From positions 1 through 6,993 of the forward strand of contig CABVBB010000109.1 of NCBI GenBank assembly GCA_902496505.1: DNA of 6,993 nucleotides. The letters are read 5' to 3'. The notes beneath the pieces were generated by a model that saw only the letters and a list, made by a program, of their open reading frames with translations, ran no database searches and was not told the DNA's origin. The number at the start of each line of letters is the position of its first letter. Within the stretch, counting starts at the first letter, position 1. The stretch comes from an uncultured Peptococcaceae bacterium. GTDB lineage: Bacteria; Bacillota; Peptococcia; Peptococcales; Peptococcaceae. The translations under genes and the position numbers were made by a program. Below are positions 1 to 4,613 of the stretch, piece by piece.

Positions 1-18
1 AAAAGAACCACAGTCAGG

Positions 19-156
19 GTGCCGACAAAAGATGCAGCGCCCCACAGAAAAGCGTGGGGTGTAGGCGCAAAACCGCGCCAGAACCGGAGCGACCTAAACG
101 GTCGTGAGGATTCTGGCGCGGTTTTGCAACGACGACATGCGCTTTTGTCGACAGCC
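19..156 (+). ncRNA. candidate structured RNA, multi-branched fold, family unknown
   Basis: This stretch folds into an ordered set of helices and has no convincing reading frame. An outer 9-bp helix pairs CGACAAAAG (23-31) with CTTTTGTCG (142-150). Inside it, CCCCAC (40-45) pairs with GTGGGG (54-59), extendable by GCGC-type pairing at 37-40 and 64-68. A 17-bp perfect helix pairs 67-83 with 111-127. That arm is capped by CC/GG, an asymmetric purine-rich internal loop (GGAG at 86-89, TGA at 105-107) and CGACC/GGTCG (90-94, 100-104). A terminator follows directly, so the natural transcript is on the + strand. The 5' end may lie before the window. It could be a stand-alone RNA or the leader or trailer of an upstream gene. 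I recognise no tmRNA, RNase P, SRP or known riboswitch core in it. Strand and function are inferred. Confidence 0.5.
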
Positions 157-158
157 TG

Positions 159-188
159 AAACCTACAGCCATCGCTGTAGGTTTTTTT
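159..188 (+). terminator. intrinsic terminator
   Basis: The stem ACCTACAG (161-168) and CTGTAGGT (175-182) encloses the loop CCATCG and is extended by A-T pairs into a seven-T run (182-188). This is a textbook rho-independent terminator on the + strand. It ends whatever transcript covers the structured region before it. Confidence 0.9.
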
Positions 189-221
189 GACGCTTATCTA
201 TATATCAGGCAGTGGTTTTGT

Positions 222-283
222 CACTCAAAAGATCTAGGTGCCCAGAGCCCTGAGGGGCTCCGGCTTCCTGGACCCTTTGAGTG
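222..283. other. long interrupted hairpin in gene-free DNA
   Basis: CACTCAAA (222-229) pairs with TTTGAGTG (276-283). Between these arms, AGG/CCT, GCC/GGC and GAGCCC/GGGCTC pair in register around a short loop near 251-253. The result is a stable interrupted rod of about 62 nt. No T-run follows on either strand, so it does not look like a terminator. It lies between the terminator at 188 and the promoter at 408. Either strand could be the transcribed one. I see no tRNA or known RNA signature in it. Confidence 0.45.
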
Positions 284-407
284 TTTCGCAAATAAAATAT
301 ACCGACAAACGGCGGCTCAAAATAGAGTGCCCTTTGCCGGTACGGTTTGTTTGGAAACCATCTGCTTTTATATTCCAGTGGATGAGCAAGGCCAGCGAAG
401 ACGGTGC

Positions 408-436
408 TTGTCAAAAAGACGCCTATCGCCTATAAT
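408..436 (+). promoter_or_regulatory. sigma-A type promoter for the small RNA
   Basis: TTGTCA (408-413) and a perfect TATAAT (431-436) are separated by 17 bp. Transcription would start near 443. No ribosome binding site or open frame follows, but a compact folded segment and a T-run do, so the product is probably a small RNA. Confidence 0.75.
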
Positions 437-442
437 AAACCT

Positions 443-541
443 TGTGGGCGGCCTGGAAACAGACTGGCAAAGGGTGGTGTAAGCACCCCGCGCTACCGTC
501 TCTCCTGTTGCAGCAGGAGAGCGGCCTCACATATTTTTTTT
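443..541 (+). ncRNA. candidate small RNA of about 100 nt, family unknown
   Basis: The segment starts at the position predicted by the promoter upstream and ends in eight Ts (534-541). Its ends pair: TGTG (443-446) with CACA (528-531) and GGCC (450-453) with GGCC (523-526). Inside are CTG-GAAA-CAG (453-462, a GNRA-capped hairpin that competes for C453 with the closing helix), GGGTG/CACCC (472-476, 484-488), and an 8-bp hairpin CTCTCCTG/CAGGAGAG (500-507, 514-521). The closed-ended shape, the promoter and the terminator together make an independent RNA gene plausible. I looked for the SRP domain IV core, the 6S bubble, RNase P and tmRNA motifs and did not find them. The family is therefore left open. 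Confidence 0.6.
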
Positions 542-558
542 GCTTAAAACACTCAAAG

Positions 559-584
559 TATAAAGATGCGCCAACATCTTTATA
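559..584. repeat. perfect 10-bp hairpin between the small RNA and the carbonic anhydrase gene
   Basis: TATAAAGATG (559-568) and CATCTTTATA (575-584) flank the loop CGCCAA. It lies 118 bp beyond the stop of the leftward carbonic anhydrase gene and could contribute to ending that transcript, but neither side carries a proper T-run. A second hairpin (607-616 with 628-636, one bulged T) and a third (CGCCA 636-640 with TGGCG 646-650) follow. The 541-702 gap holds only these structures and no gene. Confidence 0.45.
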
Positions 585-702
585 GGACTATTTTAGCCTA
601 ATGTCAGCAAATTAGCAAGACACTGCTGCTATTTGCGCCAGGGAATGGCGGATTTTATCTCGACTGAATTGGCATTTTCGACCAATATTTTGGCCGCACT
701 TT

Positions 703-1245
703 TTATTTGATCTGATCCAAGCGCCCGGTCACCGGGTCCATCAGAAATCCCTGCACCCGAACGCCTTTGGGCACCAGTGGGTGCGTGAGGATAGCGTGCA
801 CCGTCTCGATCACAGACTGCTCCACATCGTCAAAGCCGGTCAGCCATTTTTCCAAGTCTACGCCGCATTGGTTGATGATGTCGATGTGATCCTGCGAAAT
901 GCCGCGCTCTCGCATATGCTCCAGCATTTTTTCGCCGTCCATGTGCTGGACGCCGCAGTCATAATGGCCGATGACCATGATCTCCTCCACATGCAGCTCA
1001 TAGATAGCGATGAGCAGACTGCGCATGATACTGCCGAAAGGATGGCTGACCACCGCACCGGCATTTTTGATCATCTTGACATCGCCGTTCTTGATGCCCA
1101 GCGCATCAGGCAGAAGCTCCGTCAGGCGGGTATCCATACAGGAGAGTATGGCCAAATGTTTATCCGGGTATTTGCTGGTCACATACTGCTCATAGTTTTT
1201 TTCTTCCACAAATCGTTTGTTGTACGCCAAGATATCTTCGATCAT
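703..1245 (-). CDS. beta-class carbonic anhydrase
   Basis: The 180-residue protein is expected to interconvert CO2 and bicarbonate in the cytoplasm. It shows the beta-class zinc site: Cys36 and the Asp38/Arg40 dyad in SCMDTR, and His94 and Cys97 in GHYDCGV. The spacing and the short length fit the small, minor-clade bacterial enzymes (about 160-200 residues). I chose the ATG at 1245-1243 because AGGAG (1258-1254) lies 8 nt before it. A GTG at 1254 extends the frame by three codons but overlaps that ribosome binding site. The gene is monocistronic as far as seen, has its own promoter and diverges from the hydrogenase maturation operon. No functional link to HydG is established. Family assignment is firm; physiological role is inferred. 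Confidence 0.95.
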   Translation of the reverse strand: MIEDILAYNKRFVEEKNYEQYVTSKYPDKHLAILSCMDTRLTELLPDALGIKNGDVKMIKNAGAVVSHPFGSIMRSLLIAIYELHVEEIMVIGHYDCGVQHMDGEKMLEHMRERGISQDHIDIINQCGVDLEKWLTGFDDVEQSVIETVHAILTHPLVPKGVRVQGFLMDPVTGRLDQIK

Positions 1246-1266
1246 GCTGATCACTCCTTTTTGCCT

Positions 1267-1295
1267 ATCATACGCCTATTTGCACCAAATGGCAA
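1267..1295 (-). promoter_or_regulatory. promoter of the carbonic anhydrase gene
   Basis: Read on the - strand, TTGCCA (1295-1290) and TATGAT (1272-1267) are 17 bp apart. The predicted start is near 1260, leaving a very short leader of about 15 nt that carries the AGGAG ribosome binding site. Confidence 0.7.
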
Positions 1296-1375
1296 CTTGA
1301 CGCGAGAGACATCGATAAGTCTTTATCATACCGACTCTTTCGCCAAACGTGAAAAAAAGAATTAGCCAAAATCCA

Positions 1376-1405
1376 TTGACAATCTTTCGTCGGATGTTCT
1401 ATACT
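1376..1405 (+). promoter_or_regulatory. promoter of the hydrogenase maturation operon
   Basis: A perfect TTGACA (1376-1381) and TATACT (1400-1405) are separated by 18 bp. The start is expected near 1412, which gives a leader of about 180 nt before the first gene. The near-consensus boxes suggest high basal transcription with control exerted later, in the leader. Confidence 0.85.
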
Positions 1406-1411
1406 GAAACT

Positions 1412-1561
1412 AATCTGATACCAAAGGATGCGTCCTGCGGTAAAAGGTGCTTTACCCCAAAAAATCGTTCTGAGTCCATGAGGGTTCGTCCCAAGTGAGA
1501 AGACGGTGTCAAAGATAAACGTTATCGCTATCTCTGCGCCTCTTTCGCGCAGAGATTTTTT
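1412..1561 (+). promoter_or_regulatory. candidate attenuator or riboswitch leader of the TM1266-like gene and hydG
   Basis: The leader holds two pairings that exclude each other. GGTA (1439-1442) can pair with TACC (1419-1422), closing a small hairpin AGGA-TGCG-TCCT (1425-1436). Alternatively GGTAAA (1439-1444) pairs with TTTACC (1451-1456). A second domain pairs TTCT (1468-1471) with AGAA (1498-1501) around GGG/CCC (1482-1484, 1490-1492). GATAA/TTATC (1514-1526) sits just before the terminator, and GATA (1514-1517) can also pair with TATC (1529-1532), overlapping the terminator stem. This is the layout of a transcription attenuator. I could not match it to a T-box, SAM, TPP, cobalamin, fluoride, Moco or c-di-GMP core. 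The ligand or trigger is unknown. Confidence 0.65.
1531..1561 (+). terminator. intrinsic terminator inside the operon leader
   Basis: A perfect 9-bp stem TCTCTGCGC (1531-1539) and GCGCAGAGA (1547-1555), with a 7-nt loop, runs into six Ts (1556-1561). It lies after the promoter and 32 nt before the first start codon, so it should stop transcription before the operon unless it is disrupted. Confidence 0.88.
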
Positions 1562-1593
1562 GATTTATCCCCGTTTACAAAGGAGCCAGAGCT

Positions 1594-1860
1594 ATGGAAA
1601 CACGTATCGCACTGATCGGCATCATCGTTGAAGACATCGAGGCCTCAAACCGCATCAATGACATCCTGCATGAGTACAACCAGTATATCGTGGGGCGCAT
1701 GGGCATCCCCTACCGCGCACAGAGTGTCAATATCATCAGCGTGGCCATCGACGCCACCAACGACGTTATCAGCTCCTTATCCGGCAAACTGGGCATGATC
1801 AAAGGCATCAGCGTGAAAACTATTTACTCCAAAACCATGAACAAAACGAGCGATAAATAA
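1594..1860 (+). CDS. TM1266-type iron-only hydrogenase system regulator
   Basis: This 88-residue protein matches the small family named for Thermotoga TM1266, which is found beside [FeFe]-hydrogenase and hydrogenase maturation genes in anaerobes. It opens with a beta strand (RIALIGIIVED, 4-14) and contains GRMGIPY (34-40) and IISVAIDATNDVISSLSGKLG (47-67). This is an ACT/NikR-C-like alternation of strand and helix with no DNA-binding domain of its own. It is full length for the family. AAAGGAG (1579-1585) lies 8 nt before the ATG. It is the first gene of an operon with hydG, 29 bp apart. Its biochemical action is not known to me; a regulatory or small-molecule-sensing role is inferred from fold and context. 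It sits immediately after the attenuator leader. Confidence 0.88.
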   Translation: METRIALIGIIVEDIEASNRINDILHEYNQYIVGRMGIPYRAQSVNIISVAIDATNDVISSLSGKLGMIKGISVKTIYSKTMNKTSDK

Positions 1861-1889
1861 TGTGCTGAAAAACAAAGGAGAGATTTTGT

Positions 1890-3305
1890 ATGTACGATCC
1901 TAAATCCCTGAAAGCCACGGAATTTATCGACGACCAAGAAATTCAAGACACCCTGGCTTATGCTGAAGCCAACAAGAGCAACCGTGAACTGATCCAGAGC
2001 CTCATCGACCGCGCCCGCGACTGCAAAGGCCTCACGCACAGAGAGGCTGCTGTTCTTTTGGACTGCGACCAAGAGGATCTCAATGAGCAGATGTACACCT
2101 TGGCCAAAGAGATCAAGCAGAAGATCTACGGCAACCGCATCGTCATGTTCGCCCCGCTGTATCTGTCCAACTACTGTGTCAACGGCTGCGTTTACTGCCC
2201 GTATCATGCTAAGAACAAACACATTTCCCGTAAAAAACTGTCTCAGGAAGATATCCGCAATGAAGTCATCGCTCTGCAGGACATGGGCCACAAGCGTTTG
2301 GCTTTAGAAGCCGGCGAGCATCCTGACAACAGCATGGAATATTATTTGGAGAGCATCAAGACCATTTACTCCATCAAGCACAAAAACGGCGCTATCCGCC
2401 GCGTGAATATCAATATCGCTGCCACCACGGTGGAAAATTATCGTCTGCTCAAAGAAGCAGGCATCGGCACCTACATCCTCTTCCAAGAGACCTACAACAA
2501 AAAGGCTTACGAAGAGCTGCATCCTACCGGCCCCAAGAGCAACTACGCTTACCATACGGAGGCTATGGACCGTGCTATGGAAGGCGGCATCGACGATGTG
2601 GGCCTGGGCGTTCTCTACGGTCTCAACCTCTACCGCTATGATTTCGTGGGTATTTTGATGCACGCTGAGCATTTGGAAGCCGTTCACGGCGTCGGCCCGC
2701 ACACCATCAGCGTCCCCCGCATCAAACACGCTGACGACATCGATCCGGATGATTTCGACAACGGCATCGACGACGACACCTTTGCCAAAATCATCGCTGT
2801 CCTGCGTATCGCCGTACCGTACACCGGCATGATCATCTCCACCCGTGAATCTCAAGCTGTCCGCGCCCGCGCTTTGGAACTGGGCATCTCCCAGATCAGC
2901 GGCGCTTCTTCCACCAGCGTCGGCGGCTATTACGAAAAAGAAAAAGAGGACGATAATTCCGCCCAATTCGACGTCAGCGACCAACGTACCTTGGATGAGG
3001 TCGTGCACTGGCTCTTAGAAAGAGGCCATCTGCCCAGCTTCTGCACCGCCTGCTACCGCGAAGGCCGCACCGGCGACCGCTTCATGAGCTTGGCGAAAAA
3101 CGGCCAGATCTCCAACTGCTGTCAGCCGAACGCTATCATGACGCTCAAGGAATTCTTGGAAGACTACGCTTCTCCTGAGACGAAAGCATTGGGCGAAGAA
3201 GTCATCAAACGCGAAATGGAACACGTCAAAAACCCCAGCACCCGCGAGATCTGCCAGCGTCACGTCCAAGAGATCGCCGAAGGACAGCGCGACTTCCGCT
3301 TCTAA
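1890..3305 (+). CDS. hydG: [FeFe]-hydrogenase H-cluster maturase HydG (radical SAM tyrosine lyase)
   Basis: HydG cleaves tyrosine to p-cresol and dehydroglycine and turns the latter into the CO and CN ligands of the H-cluster iron. The 471-residue length is typical. The radical-SAM cluster motif CX3CX2C is Cys96, Cys100 and Cys103, in YCVNGCVYC. The C-terminal HydG-specific cluster CX2CX22C is Cys385, Cys388 and Cys411. His271 in GPHTISVPR is in the place expected for the ligand of the extra iron. This C-terminal motif separates it from ThiH, the tyrosine lyase of thiamin synthesis. AAAGGAG (1874-1880) lies 9 nt before the ATG. The gene is second in the operon and is followed by a strong terminator, so HydE and HydF must be encoded elsewhere. 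The enzyme appears intact. Confidence 0.97.
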   Translation: MYDPKSLKATEFIDDQEIQDTLAYAEANKSNRELIQSLIDRARDCKGLTHREAAVLLDCDQEDLNEQMYTLAKEIKQKIYGNRIVMFAPLYLSNYCVNGCVYCPYHAKNKHISRKKLSQEDIRNEVIALQDMGHKRLALEAGEHPDNSMEYYLESIKTIYSIKHKNGAIRRVNINIAATTVENYRLLKEAGIGTYILFQETYNKKAYEELHPTGPKSNYAYHTEAMDRAMEGGIDDVGLGVLYGLNLYRYDFVGILMHAEHLEAVHGVGPHTISVPRIKHADDIDPDDFDNGIDDDTFAKIIAVLRIAVPYTGMIISTRESQAVRARALELGISQISGASSTSVGGYYEKEKEDDNSAQFDVSDQRTLDEVVHWLLERGHLPSFCTACYREGRTGDRFMSLAKNGQISNCCQPNAIMTLKEFLEDYASPETKALGEEVIKREMEHVKNPSTREICQRHVQEIAEGQRDFRF

Positions 3306-3384
3306 GAAAATCACCGTTTGAACGTTTACCTAAAGATACGACCACTTTTGTATGTTCATCCCTTTTTCATAAAAACCCACCCTT

Positions 3385-3431
3385 GCCAAAGAGCAGCTCA
3401 ACCGACCACTGAGCTGCTCTTTGGCTTTTTT
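3385..3431 (+). terminator. terminator of the hydG operon
   Basis: A perfect 16-bp stem (3385-3400 with 3410-3425) encloses a 9-nt loop and runs into six Ts (3426-3431). It lies 80 bp after hydG and 10 bp before the end of the convergent LysR-type gene. On the opposite strand a TTTTT tract occurs about 10 nt beyond the stem, so it may also slow the leftward transcript. The 3306-3384 stretch holds nothing else. Confidence 0.92.
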
Positions 3432-3440
3432 GTATGGGGT

Positions 3441-4364
3441 TTATTTTTCGGCGTAATGGCCGCAGATGCAGCTGATCAAGTTCTGCATCTGGGGGGTCAT
3501 ATTGGTCGCAGCATAGGCTAAATATCCGGTGATGCTGAGCTTGAGATCGCTGACGGGAAGCGGTGCAATGAGTCCAGCTTGTACATAGAGATCCTGTTCC
3601 CGGAAAGACAGCGGCAGGACGGCGATAGCCAGATCCTTGGCGACAAATTTTTTGACGTTTTCCCGATCGGAAAAATTGTAGGCGCTGTTTTGCATCAGTT
3701 CATTGAGCTTGGGATGGGTGCGGTAGTGATTGAGCGAGAGCAGGTCGATGATCTGGTTGACCGTTTGGTACTGGGCGGTGACTTCGGCCATCGTCACCGA
3801 CTCCTGGGCGGACAGGGGGCTTTTGGTGCTGGCGAAAATGGCCATTTCATCCTTATAGATCTCTTCTACGCTGTAGTGGTATTTTTTCAGTTCGTCCAAA
3901 GCTGGCTGCTCAAAGCCGTCAATGCTGCTGAAGATGCCCAGGGCATAATTATTCTGCCGCAGCGCGTGGATGATGTTTTCTGGCCGCACTTCATGGACAT
4001 AGATGGTGGTGTTGGGGTAAGTGGCTTTGAAGCAGCAGATGATATCGGCGATAGCGCCATTGCACACGGCTGGTATGGCGGCAATATGCATGTCGTTTTT
4101 CAGCTCTTTTTGTTTTTCGGCCAAGTACTCGATCTCGTTGAAGCCCTCCATGATATCCTGAATGATTTCAATGACGTGTTCGCCCAAGGCTGTGGGGATA
4201 GTGCCGTTGGAGGAGCGGTGGAACATCTTGAAGCCGATCTCCTCTTCAAAGCAATTGATGGAATTGGTCAGCGCCGGCTGGCTGATATAAAGCTTTTTGG
4301 CCGCTTTGGACATGGACTGGCAGTGCGCCACCTCCAGAATATATTCTAACTGCTCGATACGCAT
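3441..4364 (-). CDS. LysR-family transcriptional regulator
   Basis: The 307-residue protein has the LysR layout. An N-terminal winged helix-turn-helix covers about residues 1-60, with the recognition region SMSKAAKKLYISQPALTNSI at 17-36. A linker helix follows, then a two-lobed periplasmic-binding-like effector domain from about residue 90, beginning near LKNDMHIAAIPAV. It would bind DNA as an oligomer and respond to a small ligand. I chose the ATG at 4364-4362: AAGGAG (4379-4374) is 9 nt away, whereas the next ATG at 4370 leaves only 3 nt. An upstream ATG at 4400 precedes the ribosome binding site. The gene diverges from the permease and sulfotransferase genes, so they are its probable targets. 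The ligand is unknown; a sulfated or free phenolic compound would fit the context. Confidence 0.92.
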   Translation of the reverse strand: MRIEQLEYILEVAHCQSMSKAAKKLYISQPALTNSINCFEEEIGFKMFHRSSNGTIPTALGEHVIEIIQDIMEGFNEIEYLAEKQKELKNDMHIAAIPAVCNGAIADIICCFKATYPNTTIYVHEVRPENIIHALRQNNYALGIFSSIDGFEQPALDELKKYHYSVEEIYKDEMAIFASTKSPLSAQESVTMAEVTAQYQTVNQIIDLLSLNHYRTHPKLNELMQNSAYNFSDRENVKKFVAKDLAIAVLPLSFREQDLYVQAGLIAPLPVSDLKLSITGYLAYAATNMTPQMQNLISCICGHYAEK

Positions 4365-4398
4365 GGTCATCTGCTCCTTAGCACGTGATTTAGCTTTC

Positions 4399-4428
4399 AT
4401 TTTAGCATAGCTGACCCCTTGCTGACCA
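4399..4428 (-). promoter_or_regulatory. candidate promoter of the LysR-type gene
   Basis: On the - strand TGGTCA (4428-4423) and TAAAAT (4404-4399) are 18 bp apart, with an extended -10 TG just upstream of the hexamer. Two direct copies of GCTGACC (4410-4416 and 4421-4427), one helical turn apart, overlap the -35 and spacer and could serve autoregulation. Confidence 0.45.
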
Positions 4429-4450
4429 GCTAATAGGCTTTCTATTTTTT

Positions 4451-4471
4451 ATAGTTATTCAATAAACTTAT
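4451..4471. promoter_or_regulatory. candidate LysR-type operator
   Basis: The perfect palindrome TTATTCAATAA (4455-4465) sits in a wider AT-rich dyad (4451-4471) that contains T-N11-A spacings, for example T4452 to A4464. Its centre is about 70 bp before the predicted start of the permease transcript, the usual place of a LysR-family recognition site. Binding by the adjacent regulator is inferred. Confidence 0.5.
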
Positions 4472-4494
4472 GAGGGTACATAAGGAAAGGAAAA

Positions 4495-4523
4495 TTGTCG
4501 AAAAGGCGGGGGTATGCTATAGT
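4495..4523 (+). promoter_or_regulatory. promoter of the permease and sulfotransferase genes
   Basis: TTGTCG (4495-4500) and TATAGT (4518-4523) are 17 bp apart, giving a start near 4530. The leader of about 84 nt contains a possible hairpin GCAAGA/TCTTGC (4528-4533, 4550-4555) and a palindrome ATCATTATGAT (4584-4594) just before the ribosome binding site. The G-rich spacer is unusual. Confidence 0.75.
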
Positions 4524-4613
4524 GCAAGCAAGAGCTGATTCATCGAGAGTCTTGCCCTCACACCGCGCGGTCCAAACTTATTTATCATTATGATCCTATA
4601 AGGAGGCATCACC

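Larger units (their letters stand above)
275..558. repeat. 12-bp long-range inverted repeat
   Basis: CTTTGAGTGTTT (275-286) is exactly repeated in inverted orientation as AAACACTCAAAG (547-558). Eight bases of the same motif also occur directly at 222-229. The arms could close a large RNA domain or be the remains of an element boundary. No transposase gene or target duplication is visible. The match itself is seen directly and its meaning is unknown. Confidence 0.5.

Noticed and set aside
205..435. Overlapping open frames of 65-69 codons on both strands in the gene-free left region
   Set aside because: They lie over the 222-283 hairpin and the promoter at 408-436, lack ribosome binding sites, and the peptides look like translated RNA-structure sequence.
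443..541. Small SRP RNA (4.5S)
   Set aside because: Size and closed ends fit, but the strongly conserved domain IV core with its GGAA tetraloop and flanking AGCAG is absent.
1..700. tmRNA, RNase P RNA or a CRISPR array
   Set aside because: None of the conserved cores of the two RNAs is visible, and there are no regularly spaced repeats.
1252..1254. GTG as start of the carbonic anhydrase gene
   Set aside because: It overlaps the AGGAG ribosome binding site, which is correctly spaced for the ATG at 1245-1243.
781..1365. 194-codon frame on the + strand opposite the carbonic anhydrase gene
   Set aside because: It is antisense to a gene with clear zinc-site motifs, has no ribosome binding site, and its composition is that of a reverse-strand shadow.
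1412..1561. Tyrosine T-box leader for hydG
   Set aside because: Attractive because HydG consumes tyrosine, but the T-box sequence and a specifier loop arrangement were not found.
703..3305. Functional coupling of carbonic anhydrase with HydG
   Set aside because: The genes are only divergent neighbours with separate promoters; no shared pathway is known to me, and adjacency alone is too weak.
2304..3314. Long - strand frames opposite hydG
   Set aside because: They are shadows caused by the codon bias of hydG; the encoded proteins have no recognisable domains and no start signals.
4398..4400. ATG giving a 12-residue longer LysR protein
   Set aside because: The good ribosome binding site lies inside that extension and points to the ATG at 4364-4362, and family members begin at this point.
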